From Streptomyces sp. TSRI0281 (GTDB lineage Bacteria; Actinomycetota; Actinomycetes; Streptomycetales; Streptomycetaceae), in NCBI RefSeq assembly GCF_001905125.1, contig NZ_LWLE01000034.1:346791-410790 (forward strand): 64,000 bases of DNA, read 5' to 3'. Below, in pieces: positions 51,254 to 59,102 of the stretch (position 1 is the stretch's first letter; the number at the start of each line of letters is the position of its first letter). Made by a program: the position numbers and the translations under genes. The notes beneath the pieces were generated by a model, which was not told where the DNA came from, ran no database searches, and saw only the letters and a program-made list of their open reading frames with translations.

Positions 51254-51525
51254 GCACGACCGATGAGCCGGGCGCGCAGGAGCGCAAGCGCGGAGCGCGG
51301 GATCCGCAGAAGCGGCGGCCGCGACGGAACGAGGCAGAGCGGGTTGTGCTGAGCGCCGCCATGGCGAAGGCGTACGACGTGGACAGGCTCACGATCCGTG
51401 AGGTGGCGGAGACATTCGACGTGTCGTACGGCCATGCCCGGAAGCTGCTGCTGGAGGCGAAGGTCAAGCTGCGTTCGAAGCGGGGGACTCGCCCGCCCGC
51501 CGCGAAGAAGGCGTGGCGGCGATGA
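51250..51525 (+). CDS. small HTH DNA-binding protein
   Basis: 91 aa from ATG 51250. Basic at both ends, HTH LTIREVAETFDVSYGHARKLL in the middle. Related in pattern to the double-HTH gene at 52095. Probably binds DNA; target unknown. Confidence 0.75.
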   Translation: MSTTDEPGAQERKRGARDPQKRRPRRNEAERVVLSAAMAKAYDVDRLTIREVAETFDVSYGHARKLLLEAKVKLRSKRGTRPPAAKKAWRR

Positions 51526-51917
51526 GTGAGGGTGAGCGGATCTCCCGGTCGGTAGCGGGGGCGTTCCTCGCGGCGGCCGTGGCCGCCGCGTTGATGGCCG
51601 GATGCGCGAAGCCGGACGACACCCGGCCGTGTGAGCGGTACGACCGGTTCGACCTCATCGCGGTGGCGAAGCCGGGGCCGCCTCCGGCTCCTCGGCCGCC
51701 GGCACCCGCGGTGAAGCCCCCGGCGCCGGTCCAGAGAGTGCCGTCGCTGCAGAAGCCGAAGCCCGCCGCCCCGGCCCCGGCTCCGGGTGGCCCCCGCCTC
51801 GACGTCCCGGATGTTCCGGGCGCGCCGGGGGCGACTGCCCGGCAGCCGGCCCCGACCCCTTCCCCCAGCAAGACGCAGAAGCGCCGTCACCACGACGCCG
51901 ACCTCTGCGACGACTGA
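51522..51917 (+). CDS. Pro-rich lipoprotein
   Basis: 131 aa. Signal with lipobox ALMAGC (Cys29), then a Pro/Ala/Lys-rich extended chain and a His/Asp tail. Likely anchored outside the membrane. In phages such small lipoproteins can mediate superinfection exclusion (inference). Confidence 0.7.
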   Translation: MSEGERISRSVAGAFLAAAVAAALMAGCAKPDDTRPCERYDRFDLIAVAKPGPPPAPRPPAPAVKPPAPVQRVPSLQKPKPAAPAPAPGGPRLDVPDVPGAPGATARQPAPTPSPSKTQKRRHHDADLCDD

Positions 51918-51936
51918 CCACCAGGAGCAGCAGCAC

Positions 51937-52098
51937 ATGGGCCTCCTTGCCCGACTTCTTCTCGGTGCCGCCTGCGGCACCCTCACTTCCGGCGTCACGT
52001 ACGCCATCACGACGGATCAGCCGTGGTGGTGGGCCGTCGGCCTGACCGTGGCTGTGCTGATCTGGTTCGGCGAGCTGATCTGGGACGTGTTCTCGTGA
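51937..52098 (+). CDS. small two-helix membrane protein
   Basis: 53 aa from ATG 51937 with AGGAG 9 nt upstream. Two hydrophobic stretches (LLLGAACGTLTSGVTYAI and WWWAVGLTVAVLIWFGELI). Unknown. Stop overlaps the next GTG. Confidence 0.65.
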   Translation: MGLLARLLLGAACGTLTSGVTYAITTDQPWWWAVGLTVAVLIWFGELIWDVFS

Positions 52099-52520
52099 CC
52101 GCGGCCACGAAGACGCGGGTGCGGCTCCAGGGCGCTGCCCGCGAGGCGATGGCCGCGACGCTCGTGAAGGGCTACGCCAAGGCGTCGGCCCGGGAGTTGG
52201 CAGCGCGGCACGGGCTGTCGCTCGGGTTGACGCAGGCGCTCCTCCGTGAGGGCGGGGCGACGATCCGGCCGTCGGGCACTACCCGGGTTCCGGGCCGTCC
52301 GTGGCCGCCGTCGGTCCCGCATCGGAAGCCGGCCCCGATGACGGAGGGGCGGCTCGACCTGATCCTCGACGTCGCGGGGCGGTACGACGACGGCGCCACG
52401 GTCCGCGAGCTCGTCACCACCCACGGCGTGGCGTTCGGCACCATCCAGCGACTCCTCCGCGACGGCGGGGTCCAGATGCGACCCCGCAACGCCCGGCAGT
52501 CCCTGACCTCCTGCTACTGA
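52095..52520 (+). CDS. double-HTH protein
   Basis: 141 aa from GTG 52095. Two similar helix-turn-helix units: VKGYAKASARELAARHGLSL near residue 17 and YDDGATVRELVTTHGVAFGT near 108, each followed by LLR(E/D)GG and a short basic arm. The tandem copy suggests binding to a repeated DNA site. Confidence 0.75.
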   Translation: MTAATKTRVRLQGAAREAMAATLVKGYAKASARELAARHGLSLGLTQALLREGGATIRPSGTTRVPGRPWPPSVPHRKPAPMTEGRLDLILDVAGRYDDGATVRELVTTHGVAFGTIQRLLRDGGVQMRPRNARQSLTSCY

Positions 52521-52536
52521 CCACCCCTCAGCCCAA

Positions 52537-52563
52537 GCCGCCCCACCGAACTGGTGGGGCGGC
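52537..52563 (+). terminator. terminator hairpin
   Basis: GCCGCCCCACC-GAACT-GGTGGGGCGGC, perfect 11-bp stem after the double-HTH gene. Confidence 0.8.
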
Positions 52564-52589
52564 ACGGGCACTTCACGGAAGGACCTCAG

Positions 52590-52904
52590 ATGCGCCCGAG
52601 GACTCTGTGCGTGGACTGCCGACGGCCTGTGCTCTGGACGAGGACCGATGCGGGGAAGCAGCTCGCTGTCGACCCCGAGCCGGATCCTGCCGGGAATACC
52701 GCGGTGCATCGCGATGGGCTCGGCGTCACGAGGTCGAGGCGGCCTACGGAGGAGCTGCCGAAGGCCCCGTGGGAAAAAATCCACATCCCGCACGTCGCGA
52801 CGTGCCCAGCCCGGAAGCTGGAGCAGACCCCGGCCAGACCCGGGACGCTCCCGGCCGGTGTCTCGGACCTCACGGCTTTCCGGCGGACTCGAGGACGTCC
52901 GTGA
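52590..52904 (+). CDS. unknown protein with N-terminal zinc-ribbon fragment
   Basis: 104 aa from ATG 52590 (GGAAGGACC upstream). LCVDCRRPVLWTRTDAGKQL at the start and HVATCPARK later give a possible C-x2-C...C site. Last plus-strand gene before the antitoxin unit. Confidence 0.6.
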   Translation: MRPRTLCVDCRRPVLWTRTDAGKQLAVDPEPDPAGNTAVHRDGLGVTRSRRPTEELPKAPWEKIHIPHVATCPARKLEQTPARPGTLPAGVSDLTAFRRTRGRP

Positions 52905-52924
52905 CCAGGACCAGGGCGCACGAA

Positions 52925-52953
52925 GTAGGCCGCCCCGGTCCGGGGCGGCCTAC
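52925..52953. terminator. bidirectional terminator hairpin
   Basis: GTAGGCCGCCCCGG-T-CCGGGGCGGCCTAC, perfect 14-bp arms, between the plus-strand gene and the minus-strand toxin/antitoxin unit. Confidence 0.88.
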
Positions 52954-52954
52954 G

Positions 52955-53017
52955 CGGGCGGCCGGCCGCGTCCTTGAGGCGGTACAGCGCGGTCGAGCGG
53001 TCGGTGAGAGCGGGCAC
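52955..53017 (-). pseudogene. possible 5' remnant of a GIY-YIG toxin-like gene
   Basis: Directly after the antitoxin stop, with AAGGAG 11 nt before a GTG, the minus strand reads PALTDRSTALYRLKDAAGR. That resembles the start of small Streptomyces GIY-YIG nucleases, which continue with LLYVGIT. Here the GIY part is absent and the sequence runs into the terminator hairpin. The frame stays open antisense to the next gene but looks non-coding. Confidence 0.4.
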
Positions 53018-53032
53018 TTACGTGCTCCTTCG

Positions 53033-53245
53033 TCAATCGGACTGCGCGCCCATCAGCCGCCGTGCCTCCTCGACGAACTCAGGAGTGACGAGGCAGATAC
53101 GCCGACGCCCGCGCACGGTCAGCGCGGTGATGGTGTCCCGCTCCCTGGCGTCCTCGATCAGCGTCGTGAGCTGAGGCCGGGCGTGCGTGAGTGGGAGTTC
53201 CTGGATGCCGTCGTCGGCGAGCACGGGCTTAGGGGCAGCGGTCAT
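53033..53245 (-). CDS. Phd/YefM-like antitoxin
   Basis: 70 aa from the ATG at 53245. IQELPLTHARPQLTTLIEDA followed by TVRGRRRICLVTPEFVEEAR is the Phd/YefM fold. A palindrome lies 27 bp upstream, as expected for an autoregulated antitoxin. Its partner toxin appears to be broken. Confidence 0.75.
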   Translation of the reverse strand: MTAAPKPVLADDGIQELPLTHARPQLTTLIEDARERDTITALTVRGRRRICLVTPEFVEEARRLMGAQSD

Positions 53246-53271
53246 GGCCAGAGTGTAACTCCTGGCCTGTT

Positions 53272-53286
53272 TCACCACTATGGTGA
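53272..53286. promoter_or_regulatory. antitoxin operator
   Basis: TCACCA-CTA-TGGTGA, perfect 6-bp arms, 27 bp upstream of the antitoxin start. Confidence 0.6.
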
Positions 53287-53392
53287 TACTTGCCAAAGTT
53301 TAAAGATCGCGGGAGGGTGGCCCCAACGGACGGGCATAAGCGCCCGCCCTGCCTGACCCCCATCGCCCGATGCACGACCGAGAAGAGACGAC

Positions 53393-54895
53393 GTGAGGAT
53401 TCGGCGCTCGCGGCTCACCCGGGATTTCCTCCAGGTGCCGAACGCGACCGTGCGGGACGGCCGCTTGAGTCACATGGCTCGCGGCATTCTCGTCGACATC
53501 CTCAGCCGCCCTGATGGCTGGGAGACCACCGCCGATGACATGTGGCGTGAGTCGATGAGACGGCTCGGCAAGGCGAGCCCTGGTCGGCGAGCGTTCCGGG
53601 CCGCCTTTGCTGAGCTGAAGGCGTTCGGCTACATGGCGTCGGAGCATGCCGCACTGGAGGACGGGCAGCACGGCACGGTTCTGACGGTCCGTGACATTCC
53701 CGCAGGTCACGCCGACGTGCCACACGCTGGTACGTCGGGCTCACCTGCACAGACGGGTATCTCCGCAGGTCGCGCCGACGTACCGCCGTGTGGCACGTCG
53801 GGCTCACCTGCGGAGTTGGATGAAACCGCAGGTGAGCCCGACGTACCACACGCTGGTACGCCTAATAGAAAACGGTCAGTTAAGAAAACGGGAGAAGAGA
53901 AGAAGGCGTGTGGGCCTGACGCCGTAGGCAAAAGTGCAGGTGGCTTCGACCCTGCGGATATCCAGGACGGCGCGGCTGTCGAACGCGGCCAGGCCGATGG
54001 CGGCTCCGCCGCGTCAGAACCGAACTCCCTCCCCACCCAGCGCAAGAGGTCCCCTCGACCGGCGACGGCGAAGACCCGGCCCCGCAAGCAGTCGCCCGGG
54101 TTCGACCTGGTGCGGGCCGCGATCCCGGCCGAGGTAGCCCGCCCCGGCACGCAGCTCTACCCCGGCCTGCGCCGGGCCATCGAGGACCTGCTGACCGGCG
54201 GCAAGGGCATCCCGGCCCGGACGCCGGAGCAGGTCGTCGCCAGGGTCAACCGGAGGTGGTTCGGAGAGAAGGCCGACGAGCGGTCGGCCGCCGACTACCG
54301 CGGCTGCGCCCGGTGTACAGCTTCCGGATGCGACGCCCCACGGCACTCGCCCGACGCCCCTGACGGCTGCGACCGGATCAAGAACCGGAACTCGTGGCTT
54401 GCCGCTGCGATCCTCGGCCAGGACTGCCTCGACGCGGGGTGCGAGGACGGCTGGATCATCGGCGGCGACCGGTGCCAGGTCTGCGAGCGGCGGGCCGCCG
54501 AGCGCCGCCGGGCAGCCAAGGCCGCCGCGGAAGCCGCCGCCCGGTGGGAAGCCGAGATCGAGGCGAACAGGACGGTCAGCGCCGCCCAGGCTGCCGTCGC
54601 CGCCTGGACCAGCGTGGAAACCGCAGAAGACCGCCGCGTCCGGCAGATCCTCGCCGAGACCGGCATGTACGGGGTGCTTCTCGATCACCGGGTGCACCAG
54701 CACATGACCGGCTGGCGGACCAAGCACCCCCGGCCTAGCCCCGAACCGGGGCCGACGACCCCGCCGAGGCCCGTCCAGGGGGCGTTCTTGATCCCCATGC
54801 CCAGCGACTCCCCCGGCACCCCCCAGGAGCCCCAGAACGACTCACGGCGCCGCACACAGGCGCACACCGAACAAAAGGCGGTGAATAGCGCATGA
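53393..54895 (+). CDS. winged-helix replication-initiator-like protein
   Basis: 500 aa, GTG start. N-terminal winged helix like phage replisome organisers (about 1-105: RDFLQVPNATVRDGRLSHMA, then LKAFGYMASEH). Residues about 104-157 are three 21-aa repeats (AGHADVPHAGTSGSPAQ-like), coded by three 63-bp DNA repeats. A Lys/Arg-rich linker follows, then a C-terminal part with a Cys/His cluster (GCARCTASGCDAPRHS, then CLDAGCEDGW and RCQVCERR) and a long charged helix. The layout (HTH, iteron-like centre, C-terminal domain) resembles lambda O. Function inferred. Confidence 0.7.
   Translation: MRIRRSRLTRDFLQVPNATVRDGRLSHMARGILVDILSRPDGWETTADDMWRESMRRLGKASPGRRAFRAAFAELKAFGYMASEHAALEDGQHGTVLTVRDIPAGHADVPHAGTSGSPAQTGISAGRADVPPCGTSGSPAELDETAGEPDVPHAGTPNRKRSVKKTGEEKKACGPDAVGKSAGGFDPADIQDGAAVERGQADGGSAASEPNSLPTQRKRSPRPATAKTRPRKQSPGFDLVRAAIPAEVARPGTQLYPGLRRAIEDLLTGGKGIPARTPEQVVARVNRRWFGEKADERSAADYRGCARCTASGCDAPRHSPDAPDGCDRIKNRNSWLAAAILGQDCLDAGCEDGWIIGGDRCQVCERRAAERRRAAKAAAEAAARWEAEIEANRTVSAAQAAVAAWTSVETAEDRRVRQILAETGMYGVLLDHRVHQHMTGWRTKHPRPSPEPGPTTPPRPVQGAFLIPMPSDSPGTPQEPQNDSRRRTQAHTEQKAVNSA
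53702..53905. repeat. three 63-bp iterons plus AT-rich stretch: candidate replication origin
   Basis: GCAGGT starts units at 53702, 53765 and 53828, an exact 63-bp period. Units 1 and 2 are themselves imperfect inverted repeats (about 17 of 21 arm positions in unit 1) built from CCGACGTRCCR half-sites. Unit 3 keeps the left half and centre. Immediately after, 53863-53905 is A-rich (AATAGAAAACGG, AGTTAAGAAAACGGGAG), very unusual in this GC-rich DNA and a plausible unwinding region. Confidence 0.65.
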
Positions 54896-55338
54896 ACCCC
54901 GACTTCTTGCCCGCGATCGGATCGTCGCTGCGGGCCCTGTGCGGATACGTCGACCGGCACGGCGTCGACGACCAGACCCTTACCGAGCTGGCGGCCGAGA
55001 TCGAGCGGGCCCGCACGGCGGTCGCCGGTGCCCGCGCCGCCCGCCGGGCGAACCGGTGCACCCGGCACCCGAGCAGCCCGCACGACCCGACCGCCGCAAA
55101 CGGCTGCCTGTTCTGCGGGTCCTCCCAGCGGCGGCCGGCCCGCCCGATCCCCGAAGGCGTCGAACCGGTCACCGTGCTCCAGCTCCTCGATGAGCACGGC
55201 GAGGAAGCGGCGATCCAGACCTACGGCCCGCAGGCCGTCGCCCGCGCGATGTACCTGCGAGGCCGCACCGCCACCACCGAGCAGCGGTACAGCAACCCGC
55301 CCGTACCGCACGTACCGCACACCGAAGGAGACCACTGA
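54892..55338 (+). CDS. unknown phage protein
   Basis: 148 aa, ATGA overlap with the initiator gene. A helical N-terminus, a Cys/His motif (CTRHPSSPHDPTAANGCLFC) and a disordered C-terminus. No family recognised. Confidence 0.6.
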   Translation: MNPDFLPAIGSSLRALCGYVDRHGVDDQTLTELAAEIERARTAVAGARAARRANRCTRHPSSPHDPTAANGCLFCGSSQRRPARPIPEGVEPVTVLQLLDEHGEEAAIQTYGPQAVARAMYLRGRTATTEQRYSNPPVPHVPHTEGDH

Positions 55339-55339
55339 A

Positions 55340-55552
55340 ATGCCCGCGCTTGCACGCGCCCGCCTCACCGAGATCCGCGACTTGGTCGCCGACCTCGTCA
55401 CGCACCGGGCGGCTCCGCCTGACGACGTCGCCCCGCTGCTCGCCCGCTGCGAGAAGGCATTGGTCGACGTCCTCGGTGACCGTGACGACCTGGTCGCCGA
55501 ACTCGGCACCGTCGCCGAAGAGCTGGCCACGTGGACAGGGAGCCTGCGATGA
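55340..55552 (+). CDS. small helical protein
   Basis: 70 aa from ATG 55340 with GAAGGAG upstream. Entirely helical, acidic (RLTEIRDLVADLVTHRAAPP). Coupled by ATGA to the next gene. Confidence 0.6.
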   Translation: MPALARARLTEIRDLVADLVTHRAAPPDDVAPLLARCEKALVDVLGDRDDLVAELGTVAEELATWTGSLR

Positions 55553-55968
55553 CGTACCTCGTGACCCGCGACCCCGTCACCGGCCTGCGCCGGGGGCCCT
55601 TCCGCTGGCCCGACGGCATCCCGCCCGAGTCCTGGGGCTGTCGCTGGTGCGGCATCTCCTATCGGCAGCACCGTGGCCGCGTGAGCGCCGCCGTCGGCTG
55701 GCACCCCTGGGCGCAGCCGACCCCGGGCCAGGTCTTCGCCCGCATGATGGCCCGCCGGCGGGCCCGCATCCGGGCCGCCGCCGAGTCCCGCCGCCTCGAC
55801 CCGGGTTACGCGTGGGTCGTCCACACCGGGACGAACACCCCGCCCGCCCGCTGCGACGCGATGAACCACAACAGCGTCGGCAGCGAGCGGTTCTGCGAGC
55901 TCGACGAGGGCCACGGCCCCGGCGAGGACCACGACGCCGGCGACATCACGTGGCCCTGCGAGGACTGA
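55549..55968 (+). CDS. unknown protein with two metal-binding clusters
   Basis: 139 aa. WGCRWCGISYRQH near residue 28, and a later RCDAMNHNS...RFCELDEGHGPGEDHDAG, resembling His/Cys zinc sites. Unknown. Confidence 0.6.
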   Translation: MTYLVTRDPVTGLRRGPFRWPDGIPPESWGCRWCGISYRQHRGRVSAAVGWHPWAQPTPGQVFARMMARRRARIRAAAESRRLDPGYAWVVHTGTNTPPARCDAMNHNSVGSERFCELDEGHGPGEDHDAGDITWPCED

Positions 55969-55975
55969 CCCCCTC

Positions 55976-56004
55976 GGCGGCCCGGCACCACCCGCCGGGC
56001 CGCC
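55976..56004 (+). terminator. terminator hairpin
   Basis: GGCGGCCCGGC-ACCACCC-GCCGGGCCGCC, perfect 11-bp stem in the gap between two small genes. Confidence 0.8.
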
Positions 56005-56029
56005 CCAACCCCAGCCGAGAGGAACCCCG

Positions 56030-56299
56030 TTGACGACCCCGAGCTACCAGACACGCGACGAGCTGCGCGCCTTCCTGCGGCTCTGCCTCACCCCAGGGCA
56101 CGGCCGCGAAAAGCGGTCCGTGGAGACCCTGGCCAGGCTCATGCACCCGTGGCTCCTCGACGATATCGCCGAGTACGCCCCGCACCTCATGCAGCTCCGC
56201 ACCGCGGCGGACACCGCCCAGGCCAACTACCTGACGGCCCTGGAGACGTGGATCACCGCCGAGACGATCGAGCCGCCCGCCGAGGACACCCCGCGGTGA
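56030..56299 (+). CDS. small helical protein
   Basis: 89 aa, TTG start with AGAGGAACC upstream. TRDELRAFLRLCLTPGHGRE and a long C-terminal helix. Unknown; overlaps the next GTG. Confidence 0.55.
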   Translation: MTTPSYQTRDELRAFLRLCLTPGHGREKRSVETLARLMHPWLLDDIAEYAPHLMQLRTAADTAQANYLTALETWITAETIEPPAEDTPR

Positions 56300-56781
56300 G
56301 CCGCCGCCTCGACGACAAGCAGCGGCCGGCCGTCGCCGAGCACGCCTCCCTCGCAAGCATCCGGACCCTGCTCCAGGCCGAGCGAGAGGAGCGCAGCCGA
56401 TGCGACTTCCGGATCGCGTGGCTGGAGGAGCTACTGGACCACCGCCTGGACCAGGTCGCCGCCGGAACCTGGCCCGTCCCCGCCGACCCGGAGCAGCCGG
56501 CCCCGGATCTCTGCCCGCAGAACCTGCGAGGTGACCGGGCCGTCCCACAACTGCACCACTACCCGCCCGGCAGCGACCAGTGCGCGTTCTGCACCGGCCG
56601 CACGTACGTCTTCAACGCCCGCTCGGTGAACCGGATATGGAAGCACGCCCACGACGACGCCGGTCGAACCCTCTGCACGTCAGGCCTCAAGGCCACCAAC
56701 CCGATGCCCGACGACGAGGCCGCCCGGCTGCCCTTGTGCTCCGGGTGCCGAGCCGCCCTCACCGAGGAGCCGACATCATGA
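56296..56781 (+). CDS. coiled-coil protein with C-terminal zinc knuckles
   Basis: 161 aa from GTG 56296. The first 60 residues form a helix (RTLLQAEREERSRCDFRIAW). The second half carries DQCAFCTGRTYVFN and LPLCSGCRAAL (two C-x2-C pairs). Coupled to dam by ATGA overlap. Confidence 0.6.
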   Translation: MSRRLDDKQRPAVAEHASLASIRTLLQAEREERSRCDFRIAWLEELLDHRLDQVAAGTWPVPADPEQPAPDLCPQNLRGDRAVPQLHHYPPGSDQCAFCTGRTYVFNARSVNRIWKHAHDDAGRTLCTSGLKATNPMPDDEAARLPLCSGCRAALTEEPTS

Positions 56782-57623
56782 CCGCCACCGCGGCCCGCCG
56801 CAGCCCCGTCCCGTACTTCGGTGCCAAGAACAGTGCCGCCCCGTGGATCACATCGCTGCTGCCCTCTCACCGGCACTACGTAGAGCCCTACTGCGGTGGC
56901 CTGTCCGTCCTCCTCGCCAAGGCTCCGTCTGTGATGGAGACCGTGAACGACCTGGACGGCGACCTCATGACGTTCTGGAGGGTTCTGCGCGACCGCCCGT
57001 CCGACCTCATCCGGGCCTGTGCGCTCACCCCGCACAGCCGGACCGAACTCGCGGCCGCGTACGAGCCTGCCGACCCGGGGGACGAGCTGGAGCTGGCCCG
57101 CCGCGTCTGGTGCCGCCTCGCGCAGGGCCGCACCGGGACGTTGCGGACGACCGGGTGGCGGCACTACATCGACCCCGCCGGGTCCGCCACCGGGATGCCC
57201 GGCTACATGGCCGCCTACGTTGATCGGCTCGCTGCCGCAGCCGAGCGCCTTCACCACGTCTCTCTGGAGTCCCTGCCCGCCCTCGACCTGATCGCGAAGT
57301 ACGGAAAGGCCCCCGACGTCCTGCTGTACGTCGACCCGCCGTACCTCGGCTCCACCCGCGCGTGGGCCAACTACCGGCACGAGATGCGCAGCGAGGGCTC
57401 GCACCGAGAGCTGGCATCCGCGCTCACCGCCTGCAAGGCATCGGTCTTGCTTTCCGGCTACGACAGCCCGCTGTACGACGAGCTGTACGCCGGGTGGCAC
57501 CGCGTTGAGCAGAAGGCCGCGACAGGCAACGCCAGGGCATCCCGAGGCCGCACCGAAGTGCTCTGGTCCAACCGCTCGTTGACGAGCCGACCCGGCCTCT
57601 TCGATCCAGAGCTGACGCTGTGA
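56778..57623 (+). CDS. DNA adenine methylase (Dam/D12 class)
   Basis: 281 aa from ATG 56778. Motif X PYFGAKNSAAPWI, motif I EPYCGGLSVLL, catalytic DPPY at 186-189 (YVDPPYLGS), and the D12-class ending. Probably modifies phage DNA against host restriction; target sequence unknown. Confidence 0.92.
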   Translation: MTATAARRSPVPYFGAKNSAAPWITSLLPSHRHYVEPYCGGLSVLLAKAPSVMETVNDLDGDLMTFWRVLRDRPSDLIRACALTPHSRTELAAAYEPADPGDELELARRVWCRLAQGRTGTLRTTGWRHYIDPAGSATGMPGYMAAYVDRLAAAAERLHHVSLESLPALDLIAKYGKAPDVLLYVDPPYLGSTRAWANYRHEMRSEGSHRELASALTACKASVLLSGYDSPLYDELYAGWHRVEQKAATGNARASRGRTEVLWSNRSLTSRPGLFDPELTL

Positions 57624-57742
57624 CCGCCCGGCAGGTCCGCGCCGACGGCCGCAAGGACGGATGGACCACCACCCCCGCGGCCTCGGGCCGCCTCCTCGAC
57701 CACTGCCCCACCTGCACCCACACCCCGAAGGGAAGCCGATGA
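57620..57742 (+). CDS. tiny zinc-knuckle protein
   Basis: 40 aa. GTG overlaps the dam stop and its TGA overlaps the next ATG, both as coupled junctions, which supports it as real. Carries DHCPTCTHTPKG. Confidence 0.5.
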   Translation: MTARQVRADGRKDGWTTTPAASGRLLDHCPTCTHTPKGSR

Positions 57743-58074
57743 CCCTCGACCACCTGATCGACGCCCTGTGCGCCCCTAACCAGGCGCTCGTCCTCCCGCG
57801 CGGCTTCACCGCCCCGCACAGCTACCGCGGCTTCTTCGACGAGCTGGCCTTCGAGCCCACGGAGGGCGTCTCCGTCGGAGCGATGCTCGGTGACGCCTGG
57901 TCGGCGCGCGGCGAGACGTTCACCGGCTACAAGGGCGGCGAGTACACGATGACCGGCGACACCCCGTGCTGGCTTGCCCTGCACGGCTCGAACGGCGGCG
58001 AGGAGATCACTCCGGAGCTGCTGGCCCGCATGATTGCCGCAGGGACGCTGCCCACCACCCCGGCGACCGCCTGA
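57739..58074 (+). CDS. unknown phage protein
   Basis: 111 aa. GFFDELAFEPTEGVSVGAML, then YKGGEYTMTGDTPCWLA, followed by a short helix. No family recognised. Confidence 0.55.
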   Translation: MTLDHLIDALCAPNQALVLPRGFTAPHSYRGFFDELAFEPTEGVSVGAMLGDAWSARGETFTGYKGGEYTMTGDTPCWLALHGSNGGEEITPELLARMIAAGTLPTTPATA

Positions 58075-58553
58075 TGACCGGCACCTGGCCTGACCTGGGC
58101 CCCATCGACAAGGGCTATTACGCGGTCCTCGACCCGCAGGACCCGGCCACGATGACGTACTGGCGGCGCGCGATCACCGCGAAGGTCGACGCCCTCAAGC
58201 CGTGGCCGGCGAAGGCGTGGTGGGGGCCGCCCGTGCCCCGCCGCGCGGACGTCCCCACCGACATGGTCGCCCGGGACCGGTTCGTCGCCGCCTGGTCCGA
58301 GACCCGCCGCGTCTACCTCACCGACGTCGTCGCGGCGCTCACCGCGGACCCGACCGCCGCAGGACACCGCTTCACCGAGTGGAACACCCGCTGCTGCCAG
58401 TGCGCCCGGGTCCTCCACGACGCCCTGTCGAAGGCGTACGGCATCGGCCCCGAGTGCCGCAAGCACCTGAGCGCCGACGTCCTCGCCCGCTACTACACAC
58501 CCGAGGTCGCCCGCGCGCACGCCGAGCACCTGACGCCGAACACGAAGACCTGA
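58074..58553 (+). CDS. DUF6011 domain protein
   Basis: 159 aa. RCCQCARVLHDALSKAYGIG followed by PECRKHL is the DUF6011 zinc pattern (Cx2C...GIGPEC), often found in phage proteins. Role unknown. Confidence 0.7.
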   Translation: MTGTWPDLGPIDKGYYAVLDPQDPATMTYWRRAITAKVDALKPWPAKAWWGPPVPRRADVPTDMVARDRFVAAWSETRRVYLTDVVAALTADPTAAGHRFTEWNTRCCQCARVLHDALSKAYGIGPECRKHLSADVLARYYTPEVARAHAEHLTPNTKT

Positions 58554-58557
58554 CCCC

Positions 58558-58728
58558 GTGACCACCCGCAGTGCACGCACCGGCACGGTCCCCTCTCGTC
58601 GCAACCGAGAGGGGACCGGCCGGTCCCACCCTCCCATCCGGGACAACCAGGCCGCGGCCCGGCTCCGCGCACTCCTCGACTACATCGACCGCGGGCTGCC
58701 GCTCGCAGAACTGGAGATCACCCCATGA
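58558..58728 (+). CDS. possible small protein
   Basis: 56 aa. Open frame from GTG to a TGA overlapping the next ATG. Ends in a plausible helix (AAARLRALLDYIDRGLPLAEL). Contains a strong hairpin near its start, so it may instead be a leader. Confidence 0.4.
   Translation: MTTRSARTGTVPSRRNREGTGRSHPPIRDNQAAARLRALLDYIDRGLPLAELEITP
58586..58618 (+). terminator. hairpin at the start of a small open frame
   Basis: Perfect 13-bp stem (CGGTCCCCTCTCG / CGAGAGGGGACCG) with a 7-nt loop. Terminator or attenuator, or a structured leader. Confidence 0.65.
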
Positions 58729-59102
58729 GCACCACCGAGCCCCGCGCCGCCGTCATCGCAGAACTCAAAGACGCCGGCTGGTGCCGCGAGGACCGCCACC
58801 ATTTCCCGCTGCTGAAGCACGAGTCGGGCATCTGCTGGGACGTTCTCACCGAGGCCGGGGGCTGTGCACTCGACCTGCTCGACGGCTCCTCGACCACGTT
58901 CAGCCGGGCCACCCCGGACCAGGTCGTCATCGCTGCGTGCCTCGCCTCGACCGGCCAGCTCGACCCCACCGTCGACCGCGCCCACCTGGAGGAGCGCGCC
59001 TCGTGGCTCGGCTGGCTGGAGCGGGCTGGCCTCGACAACTGGCCCGGCGTCGACGAGGCCCGCCGGATGCGCGCCGACGCCGAAGCGGACCGCAACGCAT
59101 GA
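58725..59102 (+). CDS. unknown phage protein
   Basis: 125 aa. VIAELKDAGWCREDRHHFPL, a short HTH-like start, then a helical part. Coupled to the next gene by ATGA. No family. Confidence 0.6.
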   Translation: MSTTEPRAAVIAELKDAGWCREDRHHFPLLKHESGICWDVLTEAGGCALDLLDGSSTTFSRATPDQVVIAACLASTGQLDPTVDRAHLEERASWLGWLERAGLDNWPGVDEARRMRADAEADRNA

